Of a DNA stretch of 64,000 bases, positions 27,153 through 34,853 are shown piece by piece; positions within the stretch are counted from its first letter, which is position 1; every line of letters begins with the position of its first letter. A program made the position numbers and the translations under genes. This DNA comes from Spirochaetia bacterium. GTDB lineage: Bacteria > Spirochaetota > Leptospiria > Leptospirales > Leptonemataceae. Below the pieces are notes generated by a model. The model had not been told where the DNA came from and made no database searches. It saw only the letters and a program-made list of their open reading frames with translations. The DNA lies in assembly GCA_009885105.1 (NCBI GenBank), contig VFLI01000025.1, forward strand, positions 45,035 to 109,034, written 5' to 3'.

Positions 27153-28304
27153 TTATCTTTTCCGGCTCTTTGCTGAAATTTTCTTTTTCAGAGACGGCTC
27201 TGCGCCCTGTCTGTACCAATCGGTTCGAAAATAAAATTCCATTAAATCCCCGCCCAGAACTTTCAGTGCGCCCGTAATCGGCAGAGCAAAGAGCATACCC
27301 GGCAATCCGGCGATGCTGCCGGCGGCAAGAAGGGCGATCATGATTACTGCCGGACTCAGTCCCAGTTTTTCTCCGACAATTCTCGGAGTCAGCACGTAGC
27401 CTTCCACAATTTGAATGAGTCCGAATACTGACGCCAGAAGCACAATCGGCAGAATGCCATGCCAGTCGAGCAGGGCAAAGAGCAGCGACAGAATGCTGCC
27501 CGTGACTGCGCCCACATAAGGGATCACGCTCAGACATCCGGTCAGCACGCCAACAACAATGCCAGTCATCGCATCCATGCCGCAGAAGAAAAATACCAGT
27601 CCGAAACCTGTCGCATAGAGAACGGCCAGTATGGAAGCCACCTGAAGCTGACCGCGAAACCAGTGACCCACAACTTCATCCACGGCTCTGAGGCGTGAAA
27701 GAATGAATTCCCGCTGTGCGGGAGGAAAAATTGGCACAACCGATAATTTCATCCGGTCGAAATCGCGTAGAAAATAGAATGTAAATACAGGAATCAGAAC
27801 AATATTCAGCAGACTGGAAACGATGGCTCCCGTCGTCGTCAGCGCGCTCAGTATCCATTCACCGGCGCGTTTTAACAGGGCGGGCAGAGCCGATTTCACA
27901 TCGTCACCGTACTGAGAAATGGCCGCTGAAATATCCGCGGGCAGGACAAATCCTGTTTTTTCTTTCAGCCAGGGAAGAAGCTCAGTCTGCAGCGAAACTG
28001 AGAGACCCGGCATCCTGTTTATCAGTCTCGTCAACTGAGAATGCACCACAGGATAAAAAAATGTCATGAACATCAGGATGAAGAGAAGAAGGCCCAGCAG
28101 AATTATGAGAATGCCTGCCGATCTGCCGATGCCCCTTTTTTGCAGGCGGTCTACGATAGGATCGAGAAGATAGGCGAGTATCAGGCTGAAAAAGACGGGG
28201 AAAAGAATCTGCCCCGCCCAGGAAAATAGAAAGTACAGCAAGGCCGCGCCCGCTGCGATGAGCACAAGGCGAAAAAATATTTGAATCTCACGAGGCATGC
28301 TCAT
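27153..28304 (-). CDS. AI-2E/PerM-family membrane transporter
   Basis: 383 residues. Family layout: membrane segments near 10-30, 33-50 and 62-85, a ~70-residue amphipathic soluble part, then further segments. Conserved stretches are PVFFSLILAYLLDPIVDRLQKR, the GLxxxxPYVGAxxG-like SVIPYVGAVTGS and the C-terminal VEGYVLTPRIVGEKLGLSP. Characterised relatives export autoinducer-2 or act as ion-coupled transporters; the substrate here is unknown. Starts with ATG but no good ribosome binding site. Probably co-transcribed with the membrane gene at 26254. Confidence 0.87.
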   Translation of the reverse strand: MSMPREIQIFFRLVLIAAGAALLYFLFSWAGQILFPVFFSLILAYLLDPIVDRLQKRGIGRSAGILIILLGLLLFILMFMTFFYPVVHSQLTRLINRMPGLSVSLQTELLPWLKEKTGFVLPADISAAISQYGDDVKSALPALLKRAGEWILSALTTTGAIVSSLLNIVLIPVFTFYFLRDFDRMKLSVVPIFPPAQREFILSRLRAVDEVVGHWFRGQLQVASILAVLYATGFGLVFFFCGMDAMTGIVVGVLTGCLSVIPYVGAVTGSILSLLFALLDWHGILPIVLLASVFGLIQIVEGYVLTPRIVGEKLGLSPAVIMIALLAAGSIAGLPGMLFALPITGALKVLGGDLMEFYFRTDWYRQGAEPSLKKKISAKSRKR

Positions 28305-28335
28305 CAGCTGTCAGACCGAGCATCGTTCTGTCAAT

Positions 28336-28367
28336 AAAGAAAAACGGCGCCCGTAAGACGCCGTTTT
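28336..28367 (-). terminator. Rho-independent terminator after ceramidase gene
   Basis: Perfect 9-bp stem AAAACGGCG / CGCCGTTTT with nine-base loop. Read leftward, the stem ends in TTTTTCTTT. It lies 32-60 bp past the stop codon of the ceramidase gene. Confidence 0.88.
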
Positions 28368-28398
28368 CATCAAAATCGGGAAACGGGAATCCAGTTTC

Positions 28399-30510
28399 TC
28401 AATATACGGTAAAATTCGAAGATGTTCCTGAATAGGACGAAATCGCCCCGGTCCATCCGCTTTTCCAATTGCCGTAGTGTACGATTCTATACGTTCCCGT
28501 GGAAGCATTCGACGGAATTTTCCACTGGATTGTAACGATGGAATAGGCAATGCCGTTTCTTTCCCAGATATATTTTGTTTCCGGATCCCAGTCATTGGCC
28601 ACAACCACCCAGGCAGAGCCGTTCCATCGCTGTACCTGTAAAAACGTGCTCTGCGTGCGCAGATTGTTTTTTGGATGGCCGCCCCAGAATTTTACGCTGA
28701 CTGTATTGCCGCGGTAGTAATAGGAAGCCACATTGCTGTTGACGGTTCCGAAAGACTTAAAAAGCGGAACATCGTCAAAAACAACGCCCGTAATCAGGGA
28801 AGACTGGCAGCACGTCAGATCTCTCGGTGTCGGTCCTGGATTGACGGATTTTGCGTCGCGCATGGCGGTTGCCAGGCGGTCAAATTCCTGCTGATAGGCA
28901 GCCAGCGTGTAAGGACCGAACTGTGTGGAGGCGCCTTCATAATGCTGTTTCGCGTATTCTTCCCGGGTTGTGACATATCCAGAATAGGCATTGGAGAGTC
29001 CGGCAATCACTGTGTATTTCAAGCCTTTAGCTTGAAGTTTATTCATGACAGTTTCGCGCAGTCTTCGTCCGGCCATTGTTGTGGATTCATTTGGGACTGC
29101 TATCAGTCCCAGTCCGCCGATTGTAGCAATCTGAACCGGAAGAACTTCCGGCGTCCAGGGATACGGCGACATGCGTCCGGTCACGAGGAAAATGACTTTC
29201 TCTTTATGGCAGGCCTGATCTTCCGGGACGAATGTAATCTGCGGCCAGGACACGCCGTCGTACACCATGCCTTCATGGAATCCAGGAACATTGCTCGGTC
29301 CGTCTTCCGCGCCCGCCGCGAAGGACATGCCGATCGCCGCCTTGCAGGTTGTCTGATATCCGGCGCCTGCTGTCCATGATGGATCGACCGTAACGGCGTC
29401 CATTTTCACATATGAGTGACGATAGTCGATTCCACCGGTAAGAACTTCTGTCGCGGAATTGTAGAGTTGCAGAGCTCTGTTGTACTGTTTTGTTCCAGAA
29501 AGAACCATGCTGTCTGAATCCGTGGCTCCGCAGCCGTTGAGACCTCCGCAGACGTTGGGGGAAGCGTCCCCTTCATTCGACTGGGCGAAGGCGGCGACAA
29601 AAGTGTTTGTCAATCCGTAGTTGGTTCCTTTCGCGCGTTCGAACAGAATCGACGCATAACCTTTATTGTCCGCCGAAATCATGTGATTGTCGTTGTGCAT
29701 TGATGTGGAATGTACGGCAAACCAGGCAACAGCGCCGATCTCTGTGCCGTTTCTTTTCTGCATTTTGATCACCGTCATCAGCTTGTCTGTATCATAGGCG
29801 TAACGCGCGCGTTCGGTCGCTGGATTGTTGTTGTAGGCGATCGGGGAACGATTGCCGCTTGTGTTCAGAAGATCGCCCGTGGCAATTTTGATCGTTCCCT
29901 CCGCCATGTTGTTGTGGGCCCGTACGATTGATTGAAAAATGCCTTCTGTAATATTATTGAAATTCTGGCTGTCGAATCCAAGAATCGTCAGATTGTAAAG
30001 CGCATAGTGGGAAAATCCGCCCGGGCCGGAATGCGTGTGCGTGGCGCTCAGCATTACATTCTCATCGGAATAGGTGAGACCGTATCTTGCCTGGAGTTTT
30101 TGAACCACTTTCTGTTTTACTGCCTGAAAGATCATTCCCAGATCAGCGCTGACAAAAACGATCCGTTTATTGTTGCAGGGGCTGGCGATCACATAGGCGC
30201 GGGAACGCAGGCGCGTCTGGATGCCGGATGTTTTCTGTCCGAGCATTGCATATCCCATCATGCCCAGTTCCGCGGCAGGACCGGTTACATCGTAAACTCC
30301 CGCTCCTATTAAGAAGGAGTCACTTCCGTAGCAAGCGTCTCCAATTGAAGCGAGTTCATTGCTCTGGCCTATTCGGCCACCGTCTACGCCGCCGGGCGGC
30401 AGAAGCATTCCTTCCTGGCTGGAATCCTGGCCGCATGTGATGATGGCGACACAAAGGATTATTATAGAAGCAATTCGAAAGACATTTGGTAGTTTTTGCT
30501 GCATGAACAT
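28399..30510 (-). CDS. Neutral ceramidase-family lipoprotein
   Basis: 703 residues. Hydrolyses N-acyl-sphingosine in characterised relatives (Pseudomonas, animals). Signature stretches are ATHTHSGPGG (156-165, with zinc-ligand His), AVHSTSMHND (second ligands) and QSNEGDASPN (309-318) with the catalytic Ser316. A C-terminal immunoglobulin-like domain follows. A signal peptide ends at Cys26 in VAIITC, a lax spirochaete-type lipobox, so it is probably a lipid-anchored, periplasmic or surface enzyme. GGGGGA precedes the ATG. Single-gene unit with its own terminator. The true substrate in this organism, host or environmental sphingolipid or other amide lipid, is not known from sequence. Confidence 0.92.
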   Translation of the reverse strand: MFMQQKLPNVFRIASIIILCVAIITCGQDSSQEGMLLPPGGVDGGRIGQSNELASIGDACYGSDSFLIGAGVYDVTGPAAELGMMGYAMLGQKTSGIQTRLRSRAYVIASPCNNKRIVFVSADLGMIFQAVKQKVVQKLQARYGLTYSDENVMLSATHTHSGPGGFSHYALYNLTILGFDSQNFNNITEGIFQSIVRAHNNMAEGTIKIATGDLLNTSGNRSPIAYNNNPATERARYAYDTDKLMTVIKMQKRNGTEIGAVAWFAVHSTSMHNDNHMISADNKGYASILFERAKGTNYGLTNTFVAAFAQSNEGDASPNVCGGLNGCGATDSDSMVLSGTKQYNRALQLYNSATEVLTGGIDYRHSYVKMDAVTVDPSWTAGAGYQTTCKAAIGMSFAAGAEDGPSNVPGFHEGMVYDGVSWPQITFVPEDQACHKEKVIFLVTGRMSPYPWTPEVLPVQIATIGGLGLIAVPNESTTMAGRRLRETVMNKLQAKGLKYTVIAGLSNAYSGYVTTREEYAKQHYEGASTQFGPYTLAAYQQEFDRLATAMRDAKSVNPGPTPRDLTCCQSSLITGVVFDDVPLFKSFGTVNSNVASYYYRGNTVSVKFWGGHPKNNLRTQSTFLQVQRWNGSAWVVVANDWDPETKYIWERNGIAYSIVTIQWKIPSNASTGTYRIVHYGNWKSGWTGAISSYSGTSSNFTVY

Positions 30511-30590
30511 TGATATCCCCCAAAACCTGATGGTTTTATTTATACTCAGTATACTGTCCGTCTTTGTAAAGCATTTATACCGGGCTTATT

Positions 30591-30628
30591 TTTCACTTAT
30601 AAACGGTGCTTTTTTGAAAAAAGTGAAA
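30591..30628. repeat. Inverted repeat TTTCACTT / AAGTGAAA in intergenic region
   Basis: Perfect 8-bp arms at 30591-30598 and 30621-30628, overlapping a second palindrome CTTTTTTGAAAAAAG. It lies between the 3' end of the SDR gene and the ceramidase promoter; both genes run leftward. It could end SDR transcription or bind a regulator of the ceramidase gene. Confidence 0.4.
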
Positions 30629-30663
30629 TTTTTCTCCGGTATTGACGCTGAACAGAGATTTCT

Positions 30664-31581
30664 TTACTTCAAGCTCGCGGCAATCTTTTCGGAGGCATCC
30701 CAGAGCTGACCGGCCAGAGGCATATTCTCCGCATCTTTTCGGGGATCGGTCACATTGCAGTCGGCAAAATATTTTCCGGAATTTAATGCGGCAGCGGGAT
30801 TCACGGCTGCATAACACTGTGTTGCGGCTCCCTGAGGAATGCTTTTCAGAAACAGAGGACCCACCAGACCGAATACCAGCCTCGCCCCGAGCGGCATGTG
30901 TCTTCCCAGATTTGTCTGAATAACACCAGGATGTACGGCGTTCGCTGTTTTTCCTTTCGGAAGCCGTATGGCCAGTTCTTTGGCGAACAGGAGATTGGCG
31001 AATTTGGACTGTCCGTACGCGGCCCAGGGTTTGTACTGCTTCTCTCCCTTGAGATTGTCCAGGTCCACACCGCCAGCCGGCGCCATTCTGTGAGCGTCGC
31101 TGGAAAGCATGACGACACGTCCGTTGTCGTTCAATCGGTCCATGAGTCCCGTAACCAGTATGAAGTGGCCCATATGATTGGTGAAAAACTGCATCTCATA
31201 ACCAAACTTCAGCTCCAGTTTCGGCAGAGCCATGATGCCGGCATTGCAGATGATGGCGTCGAGTTTGATTCCTTCCTTTTTCACAGCTTCCACACAGGCG
31301 CGAACGCTGGCCGGTTCTGAGAGTTCACAGGCATAACCGATCGTATTTGGTCCCGCTTCCGCACAGGCTTCCCTGGCTTTCTCCACCGTCCGCGCCGTGC
31401 CGATCACACGGGCGCCACGCTTCACCAGTACACGAAGTGTTTCTTTTCCGAGACCGGAGCTGCAGCCGGTGACGAGAATATTTTTGCCGGCAAGTGAAAT
31501 GCCTTCGGTTGCCTGCTCCGCTGTAGATCCGTAGCCGAATCCGCTCGGTCCGTTTGATTTGAATATTGCTGTGAGTGACAT
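30664..31581 (-). CDS. Short-chain dehydrogenase/reductase
   Basis: 305 residues, classical SDR of retinol-dehydrogenase-like type. Cofactor motif TGCSSGLG (residues ~39-46), NAG in ICNAGIMA, catalytic Ser in VMLSSDAH, and YGQSK. ARTVEK after the second strand suggests NADP preference (inference). Substrate unknown. It precedes the ceramidase gene on the same strand and follows the flavoenzyme gene; spacing (115 and 153 bp) argues for separate transcripts. Confidence 0.87.
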   Translation of the reverse strand: MSLTAIFKSNGPSGFGYGSTAEQATEGISLAGKNILVTGCSSGLGKETLRVLVKRGARVIGTARTVEKAREACAEAGPNTIGYACELSEPASVRACVEAVKKEGIKLDAIICNAGIMALPKLELKFGYEMQFFTNHMGHFILVTGLMDRLNDNGRVVMLSSDAHRMAPAGGVDLDNLKGEKQYKPWAAYGQSKFANLLFAKELAIRLPKGKTANAVHPGVIQTNLGRHMPLGARLVFGLVGPLFLKSIPQGAATQCYAAVNPAAALNSGKYFADCNVTDPRKDAENMPLAGQLWDASEKIAASLK

Positions 31582-31696
31582 TGATGCCTCCGGTTTTGAT
31601 TGGTCTGAAACAAAGTAGCTGTAGATTCCGCATCAGGCAACTACTTATCGGGCGGATGCTTATCAGAGAATTGCTGCTATCCGGTGCTGCCTGTGT

Positions 31697-33562
31697 CTAA
31701 TCCAGTTCCTGAACCGCTCTGAAGGCCTGATCGACGGCTGTATCCAGAGACGCCATGGCGCCGGAATCCGAGTTTGCAATCGCAATACCGGCAAAAGGTT
31801 TGCGCGCTCGAACTGCCAGGGATTCCGCGCTCTGAGGATCGAACAGATCGCTTCCCGAGTAAGCGTATCCATGCCCCCAGCGGTTGACTGTGATGGCGCG
31901 AATATCTCTGTCTGCCTGGAAATCCCCCGCTCCCAGCATGCCGTCAAGATGAGTTTTGATTTCACGCTCAAAATCATCAAAGCTCATGCTCAGGAGCTTG
32001 CGGCGTCCTTCCCGGAACTGCTCCCTGGGCGCAACGCCGTACTGTTCAGAAACGGGAACATGCATCATTGTCAGCGCCATCGAATCGTCAGGAGAAAATG
32101 CGGCGCGGTGATGTCCCATATCGACAGGCATGTTTGCCAGCACAATATGATGCAAATTTCCAGGACAGTAGGCGGCTCCAATGCCCAGGATTTTCAGCGA
32201 TCGCCAGTTTTTCAGCACCACAGTTGTGTACACAAAAGGGACCTTCACCTGGTTTTTCAGCGCTGTCTTCTGCGACTCCGGCATGCCAGGAATCAGATGC
32301 GGAATGATTGCATTGTAGCAGGCCAGCACACAGTGCCTGGTTTTAACTTGACTGGCTTTTCCGTCGTTCACATAGGTCACGAGTGTTTTCTCCCGGCCTT
32401 CACTTCTGTTTTTCGGCGACACATTCACGACTGTACTGTTCAATCGCAGCCGTACAGCGGCATCTGGACTGTCGAGCGCCGAATAGTTCATTTGCGCCAG
32501 CACTATATCTTCCATAGTGCTGCCGGATGCTGCATGCGGCATCAGTTTCCGTACGAGCATTCGGGCCACAGAGGCATTGCCGTCGGGAAAATGATGGATG
32601 TACAGGTCCCTGGGATTTTCTGATTCCTCTTCTGTCTCAAGAAAGCCCGGCATTTCCAGACGGACGGCCTCGGCGAGCGAAATGGCGTCCGCGGCGAGGC
32701 CCGCTTCATCCGTGCTCAGTCTGCGAAGCAGGTGCAGAACCTGGGCGTCTGAAACTTCGAGATGTTTTTTCAGAAATTCAAAATACGGCAGACCGGCTCG
32801 TTCTTCTGCCGGCACCCGGCCGAGCGCCGACCGGCTCTCATTCAATACCCGGAGCAGCTGCGTTCTTGCCTCCGGGCCGATTGGCATTATTGCCGCAGCG
32901 GCTCGCATATTCAGGGAGCCTGCAGGAAGTCCTGGAAGCGTGTATCCGTTGTCGACGAGTCTGTATTTTACGATTTGATCGGCGCCATAATGCGATGCGG
33001 AAAAATACGTGACATCTTCCAGCCCGTGCCGTTTGAAAAAACCCAGATCGTACGATTTTTCGAACTGCCGCAGATCAATGCGCAGATCCCGCAGAAGATT
33101 TCGCGATTCCTGGCTGTAAGACCAGGGATCTTCCAGAGACTGAGATCCTCCGTAACACAGGCGAAGAAGACCCGGCAGCTGAAACTCGTTTCGCCGGGCA
33201 TGTCCGCCGAAATCATCGTGATTGTCGAGAATCAGAATGCGGCTGTCCGCGCCGAATTCCTGCTGGTAGAATCGTGCGGCTGCAAGGCCGCTGATTCCCG
33301 CTCCCACAACAACCAGATCGTAGTCCGGATCTGAAACGGAAACAACGCTGCCCCAATCCCGGCGATTTGCCCAGGCAAGCTGATGCGCCGAATCAAATGC
33401 AGGAGCGGTGCTTCCGCGAAGTCCTGTAAGCGACGGCGGATAAACGCCCGTCAGGGCTCCCGGATTTCTGCCGCATTCAAGAATGGACTCTGGCAGAAGC
33501 AGAGCGCCCATCGCCAGAAGGGTTCCGTCGAGAAAATCGCGCCGGGATATACTATCTGACAT
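31697..33562 (-). CDS. Tat-exported flavoenzyme, spermidine dehydrogenase-like
   Basis: 621 residues. Tat signal SISRRDFLDGTLLAMGALLL at residues ~4-23. FAD-binding Rossmann motif VVVGAGISGLAAARFYQQE (near residue 85) and the following ILDNHDDFGGHARRNEF stretch are typical of the amine oxidase / spermidine dehydrogenase branch; C-terminal DTAVDQAFRAV closes the FAD site. Relatives oxidise polyamines or other amines in the periplasm. A cysteine at about position 30 (LECG) follows the Tat segment and could be lipidated. It is the last-but-one gene in a leftward series following the ion channel gene (77 bp). Confidence 0.8.
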   Translation of the reverse strand: MSDSISRRDFLDGTLLAMGALLLPESILECGRNPGALTGVYPPSLTGLRGSTAPAFDSAHQLAWANRRDWGSVVSVSDPDYDLVVVGAGISGLAAARFYQQEFGADSRILILDNHDDFGGHARRNEFQLPGLLRLCYGGSQSLEDPWSYSQESRNLLRDLRIDLRQFEKSYDLGFFKRHGLEDVTYFSASHYGADQIVKYRLVDNGYTLPGLPAGSLNMRAAAAIMPIGPEARTQLLRVLNESRSALGRVPAEERAGLPYFEFLKKHLEVSDAQVLHLLRRLSTDEAGLAADAISLAEAVRLEMPGFLETEEESENPRDLYIHHFPDGNASVARMLVRKLMPHAASGSTMEDIVLAQMNYSALDSPDAAVRLRLNSTVVNVSPKNRSEGREKTLVTYVNDGKASQVKTRHCVLACYNAIIPHLIPGMPESQKTALKNQVKVPFVYTTVVLKNWRSLKILGIGAAYCPGNLHHIVLANMPVDMGHHRAAFSPDDSMALTMMHVPVSEQYGVAPREQFREGRRKLLSMSFDDFEREIKTHLDGMLGAGDFQADRDIRAITVNRWGHGYAYSGSDLFDPQSAESLAVRARKPFAGIAIANSDSGAMASLDTAVDQAFRAVQELD

Positions 33563-33639
33563 AGACTTCTGTCCGGCGCGCGGCAGAAATGCCGTTGCGG
33601 GCCGCGCCGTTGAATGGAGCGGCGGCGAAAATCAGGTAT

Positions 33640-34548
33640 TTAGCCGCTCTTTTTATTCAGTTCCTTCGCGCGCGACCGCACCTTTTCCAGGTTGTGCGTT
33701 ATTGCGGCTATCTGCCTCTCAATTTCAGAAATATCCTGGTCCAGGGTGGGCCTTTCGTTTCCGAGTTCAGCCGCATCCTCTTCCTCATTTTCTTTCTGGG
33801 CTTCTTCCATGCCGTTCATGATAACGCCGATGAACAGGTTCAGCATGATCATTGTGCCGATAAAAATAAAAGTAATAAAATACAGCGGCGCTGCAAATGG
33901 AAATGTGTCCGAAGCCGTGCACATATCTTTGATGTCCGCGTATGCGGAATGGTGCGCGCAGCCGAATCGCTGCACATCCATAATGTCGATCCATCCCTCC
34001 ATTGTAACCACACTGAACAATGACAGCATGGCTACAGGGATATTCTTGAAATGCAGAGGATCGTTGTGACCGAATATAAAAACGGCAGCAACAGCATAGA
34101 TGTAGAAAAGAAGGAACAGCAGAACACCAACATAACCCATGGATGGTATACTTTTCAGCAGCGCTCCCACCAGGATACGCAGACGCGGCAGAGCCTTGAC
34201 AAGCCGGAGAACCCGCAGAAGTCGCAGCAGCCGCAGCAGCGTCAGGTGCTGTCCGCCGATGGGAAGATAGCAGGCAACGACAATCAGAAAGTCGAAAACA
34301 TTCCAGGGATCCTTGAAATAATTTGCCGGTTTGCGGCCTTCCGCGCCCAGTTTTACCGCAATTTCTACAGTAAATACAAACAGTATGGCATTGTCAAAAA
34401 AATGGAGGATGGAGCCATAAGCAGCAACCCAGTCCGGCACCGTTTCAATCCCGACCAAAACACCGGCTCCCAGAATTACGAACGTCACAAAATTCTGAAA
34501 AACTGAATTATCTGCGATTCGGTTGAGTGTATTGACGATGGTGTGCAT
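33640..34548 (-). CDS. Voltage-gated cation channel subunit with TMEGW pore
   Basis: 302 residues; one six-segment unit that would form a homotetramer in the inner membrane. S1-S3 lie at about 18-98. S4 (residues ~102-126) has Arg/Lys at every third position (R106, R109, R112, R115, K118). The pore loop reads TMEGW at 182-186, matching the filter of animal calcium-channel repeat I rather than the TLESW of NaChBac-type sodium channels, so calcium or mixed cation permeability is possible (inference). A 30-residue turret with two cysteines separates filter and S6. After S6 an acidic stretch leads to a coiled coil (DISEIERQIAAITHNLEKV), the usual tetramer tail. GGAGG precedes the ATG. It is divergent from the ligand-gated channel gene. 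Confidence 0.9.
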   Translation of the reverse strand: MHTIVNTLNRIADNSVFQNFVTFVILGAGVLVGIETVPDWVAAYGSILHFFDNAILFVFTVEIAVKLGAEGRKPANYFKDPWNVFDFLIVVACYLPIGGQHLTLLRLLRLLRVLRLVKALPRLRILVGALLKSIPSMGYVGVLLFLLFYIYAVAAVFIFGHNDPLHFKNIPVAMLSLFSVVTMEGWIDIMDVQRFGCAHHSAYADIKDMCTASDTFPFAAPLYFITFIFIGTMIMLNLFIGVIMNGMEEAQKENEEEDAAELGNERPTLDQDISEIERQIAAITHNLEKVRSRAKELNKKSG

Positions 34549-34853
34549 ATTGAATCCTCCCGCTGCGCTGGCGGAACATCGCTTTGGGCAGGCTTTTAAA
34601 AATCAACAAATATTTTTGTCTGAGTTGTTTGAGGAAGATCGCGCCGGATGATGGGTCAAAATCCTTATATTTGCGGCTGCCTGTCTTTTTTATGTTGACT
34701 CATATGCCGCGTCTGCACCGATTTGCTGGTCATAGCAATCCTTTCCGGCGGAACAGAATCGCAGGTCCACTGCAAAGAGAATTTATAAAAAGTACTGAAT
34801 TATTTAAGCGGCACAGTGATGACGCTGAATTGCATATAAAACGGAGCACAAAG
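34549..34853. other. Divergent control region between the two ion-channel genes
   Basis: 305 bp with no convincing gene; the frame upstream of 34854 is open but has no start with a ribosome site. TTGACT at about 34692 and TATAAA near 34835 resemble promoter elements but are not properly spaced. The region must drive both channel genes and could allow joint control. Confidence 0.5.

Noticed and set aside
33617..33657. GAGCGGC / GCCGCTC hairpin followed by TTTTTATT
   Set aside because: It looks like a terminator for the plus strand, but no rightward gene ends there, and one arm is inside the 3' end of the leftward channel gene. Probably chance.
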